Part shown: piece after piece, positions 17,425-26,475 of the stretch
Numbering within the stretch: position 1 is the stretch's first letter
Layout of the letters: each line of letters starts with the position of its first letter
From: Amycolatopsis sp. MtRt-6
GTDB taxonomy: Bacteria; Actinomycetota; Actinomycetes; Mycobacteriales; Pseudonocardiaceae
Direction of reading: 5' to 3'
Assembly: GCF_017308975.1 (NCBI RefSeq)
Contig: NZ_JADWPD010000028.1
Span: 1 to 64,000, forward strand
Length of the DNA stretch: 64,000 nucleotides
Made by a program: the position numbers and the translations under genes
The notes under the pieces: model-generated
What the model was told of the DNA's origin: nothing
The model's input: only the letters and a program-made list of their open reading frames with translations
Databases searched by the model: none

Positions 17425-19329
17425 TTACCGGCGGGCGATCTGGAAGGTGAAATCGAGCCGGCGCCATTCGCCGTCGACGGCACGGCCGTCGGGCGTCGGG
17501 CCGGTTCGGGGTTCGAAGTTCACGATGAGGTCGTCCTTGACGCCGAACACGGCGTCGGAGTCGAGGTACTTGCCGCCCGCGACGAAGAGCTGGGTGATCA
17601 GGCGCCGGCAGCCCTCGGCCGCGATCATGAAGTGCAGGTGCGGGGCGCGGTAGGGGTGCCGTTCGGTCGCGGCCAGCATCGCGCCGACCGGGCCGTCGGA
17701 CGGGATGGGATATGCCGAGGGCAGGATGGACCAGAACCGCAGGCGGCCGTCACGGTCGGTGCGGAGCCGGCCGCGGAGGACCGGTCCGTCGAGTTCGGGC
17801 AGTTGCACGTCGTAGAATCCGTCCTCATTGGACTGCCAGACGTCCACCACCGCTTCCGCCACGGGCGTGTCGTTCGTGTCGGTGATCTGCACGTCGACCC
17901 ACAGCGGGGTGCCGGGCATCCCCGCGGCGATGTCGGCGCCCTGCTCCAGTTCGGGTGGGCCGTCGACGTAGAAGGGGCCGAGCACCGCGGACGGGGTGGT
18001 GTCGGGGGTGCGGGAGTTGGTGAGGACATCGACGACGCTGGACAGGCCGAGCGTGTCCGACAGCAGCACGAACTCCTGCCGGGTGGCATCGCAGATCTGC
18101 CCGGTGCGGGTCAGGAAATCGATGCCGTGTTGCCATTCCTCCTGGGTCAGGTCGTTGTCGATCGCGAAGGCGTGCAACCGCGGAACCAGGTCCCGCAGCA
18201 GCGCGCGCAGCCGCGGATCGGGGGTGCCGGCGAAGGTCGACACGACCTGAGCGGTGAGCCGGTCCAGCACCGGCGCGCCGGTGGGCTCGGGACGCTCACC
18301 GGCCCAGGCCCGGCGCAGCAACCGCGCGACGCCGTCCCGGGTCGGCTCGGCGGGGTTCGGGTACGGGGCGGCGGTCGCGAGTCCGGCCGCGCGGTCGAGG
18401 TCGGACTCGGCCAGGCCGAGTTCCCGCAGTGAGGTCGGCCCACCGGCCTCGGCGATGAGGTCGTACACCGCCGTGGGAGCGTCGGTGGCGCCGAGCGCTT
18501 CGGCGATGCGGCGCATCGCATCGGGTGCCGCGGCGGCGTTGTAGGCCATGACGTGCGGGAGCACGACGGTGTGCGTCGGAGCGTGGGGAAGGCCGAAGCT
18601 GCCGCCAAGGGTGTGGCAGAGCTTGTGGTGCAGGCCCATGCCGACCGCGCCGAGGCAGGTCCCGGCGAGCCAGGCGCCCTGCAGCAGTTCGGTCCGCGCT
18701 TCGAGGGTGTCTTCGCCGAGCCCGCGGAGTCCGCGTGCCAGCCGCCCGATGGCGTCGAGCGCCATCCCGTCGACGACGGGGTTGGCGTCGGGCGAGTAGA
18801 GCGCCTCCACGGCGTGCGCGAGCGCGTTCACGGCACTGGTCACCGCGATCGGGACGGGCAGTTCCCGGGAAAGCTCGACATCGTAGATCACGGTCTCGGG
18901 CAGGATCTCCGGCGATGAGCGCGTCGTCTTCACCTCGTCCGCCGTCTCGCCCAGGACCGGGGTGACCTCCGAGCCGGCGTACGTGGTCGGCAGGATCACC
19001 TGGTCGACCCCGGTGCGGACGGCGAGTGCCTTGGCCAGCCCGGTCGTCGAGCCGCCGCCGACCGCCACCACGCAGTCCGCTCCGGCCTCCCGGAGCAGCG
19101 CGAGGGCCTGCTCGGTGACCTCGACCGGGGTGTGCATGGCGGCGCCGTCGAAGCGGCCCACGGCGAGTGGGCCGAGGGCCTTTTCGACCCGGTCGCCCGG
19201 TTCCGCCAGGTCCGGGCTCGCCAGGACGAGCGCCCGGGACCGGCCGAGCCGTTCGACCTCGTCACGGACCCGCTCGAGGGTGCCGTGCCCGAAGACGATG
19301 CGTGCGGGCCGAGCCGTGTAGGTGAACAT
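17425..19329 (-). CDS. Maleylacetate reductase-hydroxyquinol 1,2-dioxygenase fusion
   Basis: 634 residues from ATG 19329; the open frame upstream of it is the antisense/alternate frame of the next gene. Residues 1-350 are an iron-type ADH-fold maleylacetate reductase: GGGSTTGLAKA at 91-101, PTTYAGSEVTP at 114-124, HAVEALYSP near 172 and GLHHKLCHTLGG at 232-243. Residues about 365-634 are a complete intradiol dioxygenase: an N-terminal helical domain (QEEWQHGIDFLTRTGQICD) and Fe(III) ligands in GPFYVDG (Tyr454), GFYDVQ (Tyr506) and PHLHF (His564, His566). Together they convert hydroxyquinol to maleylacetate and then 3-oxoadipate, normally the work of two separate proteins. Spaced 11 bp from the hydroxylase gene. 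Confidence 0.92.
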   Translation of the reverse strand: MFTYTARPARIVFGHGTLERVRDEVERLGRSRALVLASPDLAEPGDRVEKALGPLAVGRFDGAAMHTPVEVTEQALALLREAGADCVVAVGGGSTTGLAKALAVRTGVDQVILPTTYAGSEVTPVLGETADEVKTTRSSPEILPETVIYDVELSRELPVPIAVTSAVNALAHAVEALYSPDANPVVDGMALDAIGRLARGLRGLGEDTLEARTELLQGAWLAGTCLGAVGMGLHHKLCHTLGGSFGLPHAPTHTVVLPHVMAYNAAAAPDAMRRIAEALGATDAPTAVYDLIAEAGGPTSLRELGLAESDLDRAAGLATAAPYPNPAEPTRDGVARLLRRAWAGERPEPTGAPVLDRLTAQVVSTFAGTPDPRLRALLRDLVPRLHAFAIDNDLTQEEWQHGIDFLTRTGQICDATRQEFVLLSDTLGLSSVVDVLTNSRTPDTTPSAVLGPFYVDGPPELEQGADIAAGMPGTPLWVDVQITDTNDTPVAEAVVDVWQSNEDGFYDVQLPELDGPVLRGRLRTDRDGRLRFWSILPSAYPIPSDGPVGAMLAATERHPYRAPHLHFMIAAEGCRRLITQLFVAGGKYLDSDAVFGVKDDLIVNFEPRTGPTPDGRAVDGEWRRLDFTFQIARR

Positions 19330-19340
19330 TTCCGGTCTCC

Positions 19341-21110
19341 TCAGACGCGGTCGAGCAGGCGGGCGAGTGCCTCGGTGAGCTCTTTTTCCGGATCGGCGGG
19401 CAGTTCGCAGGCCCGCCAGCCGACGTGGGCGTCCGGCCGGACGAGCACGCACCCGGACTCGGTGACCTCGCGCAGCCGCGCCCAGTCGTCGTAGACGTCG
19501 GTGTACTCGCGGCCGGGGCCGATCACGTGCGCGGCGATGTCGACGCCGAGCGACCGGGCGGCGCCGGCGGCCGCCTCCGCCCACGCCTGCCCGGAGATGC
19601 CGGTGAGCACGGCGAACCGGCCCTTGCCGGTGATGTCGTGGGTGCTGACCCGGTGCCCGCCGTGGCCGAGCCAGCAGTGCGGCAAGCGCGCCCCCGGCCA
19701 GGTGGTCGGGTGGTAGTACAGCTCGGGATCGCGGGTGAACTCCGGCTCGGGCGTGTCGTCGCCGACCACCGCGCGGGAGACGTACCGCTGGCCGAGTTCG
19801 ACACCGTGGGCGTTGAACTCGTAATCCTTCAGCTCCAACGCCTCCCGCAGCGCGGCCCGCTGCGCGGCCGCCTCCGGGGTGTCCTCGGCCCGGGCCCGCA
19901 TGTTCGCGATCTGCTCGGCCGGGTCGTCGGTCGCGGTGAACCCGAGTGCGTCGAAGATCGGGCCGAACTCCTCGATGGACTTGTTGGCCCGCAACACGAT
20001 CTGCTTGCCGACCGGGGCGCGCTCGGCGTCGTAGCTGTCGAGCAGCCCCTCCCCCGCCTTCCCGGACAGCACCGCGGCGAGCTTCCAGGCGAGGTTGTAG
20101 GAGTCCTGGATGGAGGTGTTGGAGCCCAGGCCGTTCGACGGCGGGTGCCGGTGCACGGCGTCGCCCGCGCAGAACACGCGCCCTGTCCGGTACCTGGTGG
20201 CGTACATCTTGTTGTTGCCCCACAACGAGGTGGAGCGGATGGTGACCGGGGTCGTGTCGTCGCCGACCAGATCGTGCACGATCTTGGTGGCCATGGCGTC
20301 GTCGACCTGCGGGGGCGGCCGGCTGATGTCGTAGCCCCACACGACCAGCCACTCGTCCCACGGCCGGACCATCCGTACCAGGCCCATCCCGATGCCGCCG
20401 ATGTCCGAACCCGGCTGCAGCACCCAGTACAGGACGCTCGGCCGGTGCTCGACGTACTTCGTCAGGTCGGCGTGGAAGACGATGTTCATGCTCCCCGCCA
20501 GATCCATCTGTCCTTCGAAGGGCAGCCCGATGTCGCGGGCCACCTGGCTGCGCCCGCCGTCCGCGCCGATGACGTACTTCGCGCGGATCGGGTAGGTCTG
20601 GCCGGACAGCCTGTCCTGCACGGTGACGGTGACACCGTCGTCGTCCTGCTCCAGCGACAGGTACTCCGTGTCGAACCGGATCCTGCTGCCGCGCTCCGCG
20701 GCGTGCCCGATCAGGATCGGCTCGAGCAGGGTCTGCGGGAGGTCGCAGTTCTCGGACGGACTGGCCAGCGTGTAGTCGGCCTTGCGGGCCGGGTGCGTCC
20801 CCCAGGTCCGGACCCGGCCGATCTCGTCGCCGGCGAGGCTGGTGCAGAAGACCGTGTCGCCCATGAGCGCGGCGGGCGTGCCCTGCGCCTCGATGTCGGC
20901 TTCGATGCCCATGTCGCGCAGGATCTCCACCGTGCGCTGGTTGGTGATGTGCGCGCGCGGGGTGTTGGCCGTCCACCGGTACTTGGTGATCACCAGGTGG
21001 TCCACGCCGTAGGTGGCCAGGAACAGCGCGGCCGAGGCGCCCGCCGGTCCGCTGCCGATGACCAGGACGTCCGTGGTGACTTGGCCGGGGTTGTCTGGGT
21101 TGTCGCTCAC
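19341..21110 (-). CDS. FAD-dependent phenol/resorcinol hydroxylase (TfdB-like)
   Basis: 589 residues, class A flavoprotein monooxygenase. FAD Rossmann motif VIGSGPAGASAALF near 16, DG motif GADGGRSQVAR near 184, second FAD motif AGDAVHRHPPSNGLGSNT near 318, and a C-terminal thioredoxin-like domain (about 450-585). Overall look is that of 2,4-dichlorophenol 6-monooxygenase and resorcinol 4-hydroxylase. With hydroxyquinol dioxygenase next in the operon, hydroxylation of resorcinol (or a chlorinated/hydroxylated phenol) to hydroxyquinol is the best reading. It needs NAD(P)H and O2. Confidence 0.9.
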   Translation of the reverse strand: MSDNPDNPGQVTTDVLVIGSGPAGASAALFLATYGVDHLVITKYRWTANTPRAHITNQRTVEILRDMGIEADIEAQGTPAALMGDTVFCTSLAGDEIGRVRTWGTHPARKADYTLASPSENCDLPQTLLEPILIGHAAERGSRIRFDTEYLSLEQDDDGVTVTVQDRLSGQTYPIRAKYVIGADGGRSQVARDIGLPFEGQMDLAGSMNIVFHADLTKYVEHRPSVLYWVLQPGSDIGGIGMGLVRMVRPWDEWLVVWGYDISRPPPQVDDAMATKIVHDLVGDDTTPVTIRSTSLWGNNKMYATRYRTGRVFCAGDAVHRHPPSNGLGSNTSIQDSYNLAWKLAAVLSGKAGEGLLDSYDAERAPVGKQIVLRANKSIEEFGPIFDALGFTATDDPAEQIANMRARAEDTPEAAAQRAALREALELKDYEFNAHGVELGQRYVSRAVVGDDTPEPEFTRDPELYYHPTTWPGARLPHCWLGHGGHRVSTHDITGKGRFAVLTGISGQAWAEAAAGAARSLGVDIAAHVIGPGREYTDVYDDWARLREVTESGCVLVRPDAHVGWRACELPADPEKELTEALARLLDRV

Positions 21111-21212
21111 GCTGCCTCACCTCTGGGTCCGCTTCGACCGGTGGAACGAGTATGCGAACCCGCCGGCTATACGTCCAATACGAAGTCAATGTCGCTGATA
21201 TAGCCTCTGAAT

Positions 21213-22175
21213 ATGGATCTGCGGGCTCTGGAGTGCTTCCTGGCCGTCGCCGAGGAAGGCTCGATCAGTCGCGCCGCCGCGGCACTGCACATGACACAGC
21301 CTCCGCTGAGCGTGCGGCTCCAGACGCTGGAACGCGAGCTCGGAGTCCCCCTGCTGGTCCGCCATGGCCGCGGAGTCGAGCTGACGGCAGCGGGCCGGGC
21401 GCTGGCGGAACGCGCGCGCCGCCTGTTTTCCGAGCTCAACACCACGACCGAGATGGTGCGCACGATCGGCCTCGGCACCCGGGGCAGGCTGACCGTCGCC
21501 GTCGGCCACACCGTTTCGCCCCGGCTGCTGCCCCACCTGGTCGGCGGCACCATGCTCGAACCCGGCGTCGACCTCGTTCTCACCGAAGACTCCGATCCCG
21601 ACGTGGTCGAGCGGGTCCACCGTCGCGACGCGCACGCCGGGCTGCTCCACATCGAACCCGGCGGTCCCGGCCGGACACGGCACGCGGCGAGCCGGGCCCG
21701 GGCGCTGGAAGTCGCGGTGGTCGCCCGCGAGCCGCTCGTCGCGGTGCTCGCCCAAGCGCATCCCGCCGCCGGCCAGGAACGCATCGACCTGGCCGAGGTG
21801 GGCGGCGAACGGGTGGTGGTCACGGCCGAGGCCGGAGCCGGGCTCGCCGCCCACATCCACGCCGCCTGGGCCGGCGCCGGGCGTTCGTCCGACGCCCGGC
21901 ACGAGGCGACCTCGGTCATGCACGCGCTCGCCCTCGTGGAGGCCGGCGCCGGCGTGACCCTGCTGCCCGCGCAGTACAGCTCGATGCTCTGGCCGGGCTT
22001 GATCGCGCGACCGTTGCGCCGGCACACCGCCGTCGTCGAAACCGCCGTCTGCTGGCGGCCCGACGAGGACTCGCCGGTCCTGCGCCGCTTCCTCCGGACA
22101 GCCCTGTCCACCCCCGAACCCGACATGCTGGGACCGGAGCACGCCAGGGACGGGCTGGGCGCCGCCCACTGGTGA
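21213..22175 (+). CDS. LysR-family transcriptional regulator
   Basis: 320 residues. N-terminal LysR helix-turn-helix (MDLRALECFLAVAEEGSISRAAAALHMTQPPLSVRLQTLE) and a periplasmic-binding-like effector domain. It is divergent from the hydroxylase/fusion operon with a 102-bp spacer that includes AT-rich bases (21170-21200), the usual arrangement for a LysR activator of an aromatic catabolic operon. Confidence 0.93.
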   Translation: MDLRALECFLAVAEEGSISRAAAALHMTQPPLSVRLQTLERELGVPLLVRHGRGVELTAAGRALAERARRLFSELNTTTEMVRTIGLGTRGRLTVAVGHTVSPRLLPHLVGGTMLEPGVDLVLTEDSDPDVVERVHRRDAHAGLLHIEPGGPGRTRHAASRARALEVAVVAREPLVAVLAQAHPAAGQERIDLAEVGGERVVVTAEAGAGLAAHIHAAWAGAGRSSDARHEATSVMHALALVEAGAGVTLLPAQYSSMLWPGLIARPLRRHTAVVETAVCWRPDEDSPVLRRFLRTALSTPEPDMLGPEHARDGLGAAHW

Positions 22176-22177
22176 CA

Positions 22178-22196
22178 CGCGCGGCCTGTCCGCGCG
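22178..22196. terminator. Hairpin between convergent LysR and acetoacetyl-CoA synthetase genes
   Basis: CGCGCGG-CCTGT-CCGCGCG, a 7-bp perfect stem just after the LysR stop, in a 60-bp convergent spacer. Confidence 0.4.
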
Positions 22197-22235
22197 CGGC
22201 GGCGAGCTGCAGTAACGCACCTCGGACGCACGACA

Positions 22236-24194
22236 CTAGGCGGAGGTCTTGGGCACGTCGATCTTCTCGAAGTGCGCCAACAGGGCCGGGTCGTCGATCG
22301 CCTCCCGGCTGACGACCTGCTCCGGGTCCGCACCCTGCAGGATCCGCTTGACCGGCACCTCGAGCTTCTTGCCGGTCCTGGTGTGCGGGATGGCGGGCAC
22401 CTGGAGGATCGCGTCCGGCACGTGCCGCCGCGACGCGTGCACGCGCAGCTCGTGGCAGATGAGGGCGCGCAGGTCGTCGTCGAGGACGCGATCGCCCTCG
22501 AGTGCGACGAACAAGGCCAGCCAGTAGCCGCCGTCCGGCAGGTCGACGCCGACGACCAGCGCCTCGGCCACTTCCGGCACCTTCTCGACGACCTCGTAGA
22601 TGTCGGCGCTGCCCAAGCGGATGCCGTTGCGGTTCAGAGTCGCGTCCGAACGGCCGTGGATCACGACGCTTCCGCGTTCGGTGATGGTCGCCCAGTCGCC
22701 GTGGCGCCAGACTCCGGGGTAGACGTCGAAGTACGCCGCTCGGTACCTCGACCCGTCCGGGTCGTTCCAGAGCTGCACCGGCATCGTCGGCATCGGCTTC
22801 GTCACCACCAGCTCGCCGACGGTCCCCCGGACGGGTTCGCCGGCTTCGTCCCACGTGTCGACGGCAACGCCCAGCGGCCGCGCCGAGAGCTCGCCAGGCC
22901 AGATCGGCTTCGTCGGAGCTCCGGTGGCCAGGGCCGAGACGATGTCCGTTCCGCCGGACATCGAGACGAGCGGTATGCGGTCGCCCAGCTGTGCACGAAT
23001 CCAGTGGAACGCGGCAGGCGGCACGGGTGAGCCGGTGGCCCCGATCATGCGGAGCCGGTGTCCGGAAGGCACCTGGGTGCCGTGCCGCTCGCACGCCTGG
23101 AGGTAGCCCGGGCTCGCGCCGAGGATCGTGGCGCCGTGTTCGGCGGCGACCGCCCAGAGCCGGTCCGGCGTCGGGTGGGCCGGACTCCCGTCGTAGGCCA
23201 CCATCGAGCCGCCGATGAGCAGCATGTTGACGGCGAAGTTCCACATCATCCAGTTGGTCGTCGTGTACCAGAGCATGCGGTCCGCCGCGCCGGCGTCGAG
23301 CTGCAACCCGACGTGCTTCTGGTAGTCGAGGGTCACGGCGCCGTGCCCGTGGACGAGGCCTTTCGGGATTCCCGTCGTCCCGGAGGAGTAGAGCACCCAC
23401 AGGGGGTGGTCGAACGGCACCGGCGTCGGCACCAAGGCGTCATGCGCCGTCGCCAGGACCTCGTCCCACGTTGCAAAGTCGCGATCGGCCATGATCGGTG
23501 GCAGGCCGAGATGCGCCACGTGCACGACGTGCTCGACGGTCGGCAGCAGTTCGAGGAGCCGAGCGCCTTCGTCGCGGCGATCGAAGGTTCGGCCGCCGAA
23601 GTGGTAGCCATCGGCGACGAGCAGCAGACTCGGCTCCAGCTGTGCGAGCCGGTTGGCGGCGGCCTCGGCCGCGTAGTCCGGTCCGCAGCACGACCACACC
23701 GCTCCCAGGCTGGCCGTCGCCAGGAACGCGACGACCGCGGCGGCGCAGTTGGGGATGTAGGCGACGACCCTGTCCCCCCGGTTGATCCCACGCTCGGTCA
23801 GGGCTGCCGCGACGGCGGCGACCTGGTCTTCGAGAGCGCCCCACGTCAGCGACCGGCTCGCCCCCGGCTCGGTCACTTCGACGACAGCGACAGCGCCCGC
23901 GTCGCGTTCCCGGAAGACATGACTGACGTAGTTGAGGCGCACGCCGGGGAACCAGGTCGCGCCGGGCATTTCCGCGGAGGCGAGCACCGTGGCCGGTGCC
24001 GGTTCGGAACGCATGTCGAAGAAGTCCCACGCGGCCGCCCAGAACTCCTCCAGGTGCTCGACGGTCCAGGCCCAGAGGTCGTCGTAGTCGTGGAACCGAA
24101 TGCCGTACGCGGCTTCGACGAGCGCCGCGAACTCCGCGAGCCGGCTGCGGGCGGCGTCCTCCGGATCGGGGACCCAGACGGGGATGGCTGACAT
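22236..24194 (-). CDS. Acetoacetyl-CoA synthetase-like acyl-CoA ligase
   Basis: 652 residues, the usual length of acetoacetyl-CoA synthetases. ANL-superfamily motifs: P-loop LYSSGTTGIPKG near 270, A5-like MSGGTDIVSAL, A8 region HGRSDATLNRNGIRLGSADIYEVVE and C-terminal adenylation Lys in HTRTGKKLEVPVK. N-terminal segment (WTVEHLEEFWAAAWDFF) matches the AACS subgroup. It activates acetoacetate or a related short oxo-acid to its CoA ester with ATP. It is transcribed away from the extradiol dioxygenase gene across a spacer carrying two copies of the cluster operator, so it probably serves the end of that pathway. Confidence 0.88.
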   Translation of the reverse strand: MSAIPVWVPDPEDAARSRLAEFAALVEAAYGIRFHDYDDLWAWTVEHLEEFWAAAWDFFDMRSEPAPATVLASAEMPGATWFPGVRLNYVSHVFRERDAGAVAVVEVTEPGASRSLTWGALEDQVAAVAAALTERGINRGDRVVAYIPNCAAAVVAFLATASLGAVWSCCGPDYAAEAAANRLAQLEPSLLLVADGYHFGGRTFDRRDEGARLLELLPTVEHVVHVAHLGLPPIMADRDFATWDEVLATAHDALVPTPVPFDHPLWVLYSSGTTGIPKGLVHGHGAVTLDYQKHVGLQLDAGAADRMLWYTTTNWMMWNFAVNMLLIGGSMVAYDGSPAHPTPDRLWAVAAEHGATILGASPGYLQACERHGTQVPSGHRLRMIGATGSPVPPAAFHWIRAQLGDRIPLVSMSGGTDIVSALATGAPTKPIWPGELSARPLGVAVDTWDEAGEPVRGTVGELVVTKPMPTMPVQLWNDPDGSRYRAAYFDVYPGVWRHGDWATITERGSVVIHGRSDATLNRNGIRLGSADIYEVVEKVPEVAEALVVGVDLPDGGYWLALFVALEGDRVLDDDLRALICHELRVHASRRHVPDAILQVPAIPHTRTGKKLEVPVKRILQGADPEQVVSREAIDDPALLAHFEKIDVPKTSA

Positions 24195-24244
24195 GGGTGC
24201 TCCAGTCGCTGGTAGTCGGAAAGCGAAACTACGACGACAACACC

Positions 24245-24273
24245 TTGACGCATAGTCTGATGTTTGTCAGGAT
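24245..24273 (+). promoter_or_regulatory. Promoter of the dioxygenase operon with operator in its spacer
   Basis: TTGACG (24245-24250), 17-bp spacer, CAGGAT (24268-24273). The spacer carries GTCTGAT-GTTTGTC (core 24255-24261), one copy of the motif shared by the cluster. A repressor bound there would block RNA polymerase. Confidence 0.6.
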
Positions 24274-24281
24274 CCACGGAA

Positions 24282-24296
24282 GACAAATGTCAGACC
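24282..24296. promoter_or_regulatory. Second cluster operator upstream of dioxygenase
   Basis: GACAAATGTCAGACC; core GTCAGAC at 24289-24295. It is the reverse-orientation copy of the site 34 bp upstream and fits the FadR-subfamily GntR consensus TNGTNNNACNA in its central GT-N3-AC part. Confidence 0.6.
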
Positions 24297-24337
24297 GAAT
24301 GGCCGAGGGGAACCGCGGCCCTCGAGGGAGAGTGATC

Positions 24338-25258
24338 GTGGTGTCAGCAACCGCGGCAGGCCGGCCTGCGCCGCTGGTGTCGAGCCTGGGCTATGTCGGC
24401 GTGACCGCTGTCGACCTGGGCGCCTGGGAACAGTTCGGCACCCAGGTGCTCGGCCTCGAAATCGCCGAATCCGGTCCCGATCGCCTGCTGTTGCGCGCCG
24501 ACGAGCGTGCGTTCCGCGTCTCGGTGACCCCCGGCGACGGGAGCTGCGACTTCATCGGCTGGGAGGTCGCGGACGCGGCCGCGCTCGGCGAGGTGGCGGC
24601 GGCGCTCGGCCGCATCGGCGTCGAAACCACGCGCGATCCGGTGCTCGCCAAAGAGCGCAGTGTCGCCGACCTCGTCCGGGCTGTCGATCCGGCCGGGACG
24701 AACCTGGAGTTCTTCTACGGCCAGGAGACGCCGGGGACGCCGTTCAAGTCGCCGACGAGCGCCACCTTCGTCACCGGAGACCTCGGGCTCGGGCATGCCG
24801 TGCTGGTCGTGCCGGACATGGCCGAGGCCGAGCGCTTCTACCTGGAAACGCTGGGCTTCCTCGAGTCCGACCGCGTCCGGACGCCGCGTTTCGACGTGCT
24901 GTTCACCCACTGCAACCCGCGGCACCACAGCCTGGCGATGATGCCGACGAACACCGGGCTCGAGCCGGGTCTGCACCACTTCATGATCGAGGTCGACGAC
25001 CTCGACACGGTGGGTCACGCGCTCGACAAGGTCCTGGACGGCGCCGCGCAGCTCAACAGCTCGATCGGCAAGCACATCAACGACCTGATGGTGTCGTTCT
25101 ACTGTCAAACGCCCTCGAAGTGCGAGGTGGAGTACGGCGTCGGGGGCATCACCATCGATGACGCGACCTGGGTCCCGAGCGTCCACACCATCGAGAACGT
25201 GTGGGGACACCGCCGGATGCCGGGCGCCCCGCCGGACGGCATGCCGGACGGGATGTGA
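24338..25258 (+). CDS. Type I extradiol ring-cleavage dioxygenase (BphC/HsaC-like)
   Basis: About 306 residues from GTG 24338, 7 bases after GAGGGAG; ATG codons at 24287 and 24299 would place the start inside the operator region and add a non-family stretch. Two glyoxalase/VOC modules. The Fe(II) facial triad is visible in module 2: His153 (GLGHAVLV), His213/214 (LHHFMIEVDD) and Glu265 (CEVEYGVGG). It cleaves a catechol next to its hydroxyls, giving a 2-hydroxy-6-oxo-dienoate. It leads the large catabolic operon and overlaps the CoA-transferase start by 4 bp (GTGA). The substrate is likely a substituted catechol; which one is unknown. Confidence 0.9.
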   Translation: MVSATAAGRPAPLVSSLGYVGVTAVDLGAWEQFGTQVLGLEIAESGPDRLLLRADERAFRVSVTPGDGSCDFIGWEVADAAALGEVAAALGRIGVETTRDPVLAKERSVADLVRAVDPAGTNLEFFYGQETPGTPFKSPTSATFVTGDLGLGHAVLVVPDMAEAERFYLETLGFLESDRVRTPRFDVLFTHCNPRHHSLAMMPTNTGLEPGLHHFMIEVDDLDTVGHALDKVLDGAAQLNSSIGKHINDLMVSFYCQTPSKCEVEYGVGGITIDDATWVPSVHTIENVWGHRRMPGAPPDGMPDGM

Positions 25259-26475
25259 GCGCGCAGCCGGCCGGACCGCTCGGTGGTTTGCGGATCGTCG
25301 ACCTCTCCACGTCGTACGCCGGACCGACGGCCTCGATGTACCTGGCGGATCTCGGCGCCGACGTGATCAAGGTCGAGCGTCCGGGCTCCGGAGACGACGC
25401 CAGGGCCTGGGGGCCGCCGTTCGCGGACGGCGCGTCGGCGTGGTTCGCGTCGGCCAACCGCAACAAGCGGTCGATCTGCCTCGACATCCGCTCCGACGCC
25501 GGCCGGAAGGTGCTCGCCCGGCTGATCGATTCGTCGGACGTGTTCGTGCAGAACACCAACCCCGCCAAGCTGGTCGAGCTCGGGATCGACCCGAAGTCGG
25601 TGCGGACGCGCAACCCCCGCCTCATCTACTGCGCGTTGTCCGGGTTCGGCCTGGACGGTCCGGACGCGCATCTTCCGGGATACGACCTGGTCGCCCAGGC
25701 CCGCTCGGGTCTGATGTCGGTCACCGGAGAGGAAGGGCGCAGTCCGCAGCGCGTGTCGACGGCCCTGTCCGACATCGTCACCGGGATCTGCGCGGCGCTG
25801 GCGGTGTCGGCTGCCGCGGTCCGGCAGGCGAGCACCGGCCAGGGCGATGTCATCGACGTTTCGTTGCTCGACACCGACCTCGCGCTGATGGCGCCGAGAC
25901 TCGCCGCGTTCCACGCCGGCGAGCCGGAACCCCGCCCCAGCGGCGGCACCGACTCGGTGCTCGCCGTCTACCAACCGTTCCAGGCCGCCGACGGCACGCT
26001 GGTCATCGCGGTGGGGAACGACCGGATGTGGACACGGTTGTGCGCGGTACTCGGGTTGGCGGAGCTGGCGGCGAACCCGGCCCTGTCCGGCAACGCGGGC
26101 CGGCGACGGCATCGGCCGGAGATCACGGCGCGCGTCGCCGAGGTCATCAGGACCAAGCCGGTGGCCGAATGGCTGACCACCTTCGAAGGCGCCGGCGTGC
26201 CCGCTGCTCCGGTTCAGACCCTGTCGAAGGTGGTGTCCGATCCGCAGGTCCAAGCGCGGCGCGGGCTGTTGCCGGTCCCCGGATCGGACGGCTCGCTGGT
26301 CACCGTCCACGCGCCGTTCCGGCTCGCGTCGAACCCCGAGCCCCGGAACGAGCGGTTTCCCGAACTCGGCGCCGACACCGAGTCCGTGCTGGCCGGCCTC
26401 GGTTTCCCGAGGGCAGAGATCGAGTCGATGTTGCTCGAAGCCGGCCTCGTCGCCAAGGAGAAGCCCCATGTCTGA
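25255..26475 (+). CDS. CaiB/BaiF (family III) CoA-transferase
   Basis: 406 residues from the GTG that overlaps the dioxygenase stop. Family III features: LRIVDLSTSYAGPTASMYLADLGADVIKVE at the N-terminus, catalytic Asp173 in STALSDIVTG, and the GDVIDVSLLDT segment. It transfers CoA between carboxylic acids (often from a downstream acyl-CoA), so it can activate the acid left by ring cleavage without ATP. Overlaps the next gene by 8 bp. Confidence 0.92.
   Translation: MSAQPAGPLGGLRIVDLSTSYAGPTASMYLADLGADVIKVERPGSGDDARAWGPPFADGASAWFASANRNKRSICLDIRSDAGRKVLARLIDSSDVFVQNTNPAKLVELGIDPKSVRTRNPRLIYCALSGFGLDGPDAHLPGYDLVAQARSGLMSVTGEEGRSPQRVSTALSDIVTGICAALAVSAAAVRQASTGQGDVIDVSLLDTDLALMAPRLAAFHAGEPEPRPSGGTDSVLAVYQPFQAADGTLVIAVGNDRMWTRLCAVLGLAELAANPALSGNAGRRRHRPEITARVAEVIRTKPVAEWLTTFEGAGVPAAPVQTLSKVVSDPQVQARRGLLPVPGSDGSLVTVHAPFRLASNPEPRNERFPELGADTESVLAGLGFPRAEIESMLLEAGLVAKEKPHV

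Noticed and set aside
19330..21189. Upstream extension of the maleylacetate reductase-dioxygenase frame to 1254 codons
   Set aside because: It is a shadow frame of the hydroxylase gene on the same strand. The reductase has a clear ATG at 19329 and 11 bp spacing from the hydroxylase stop.
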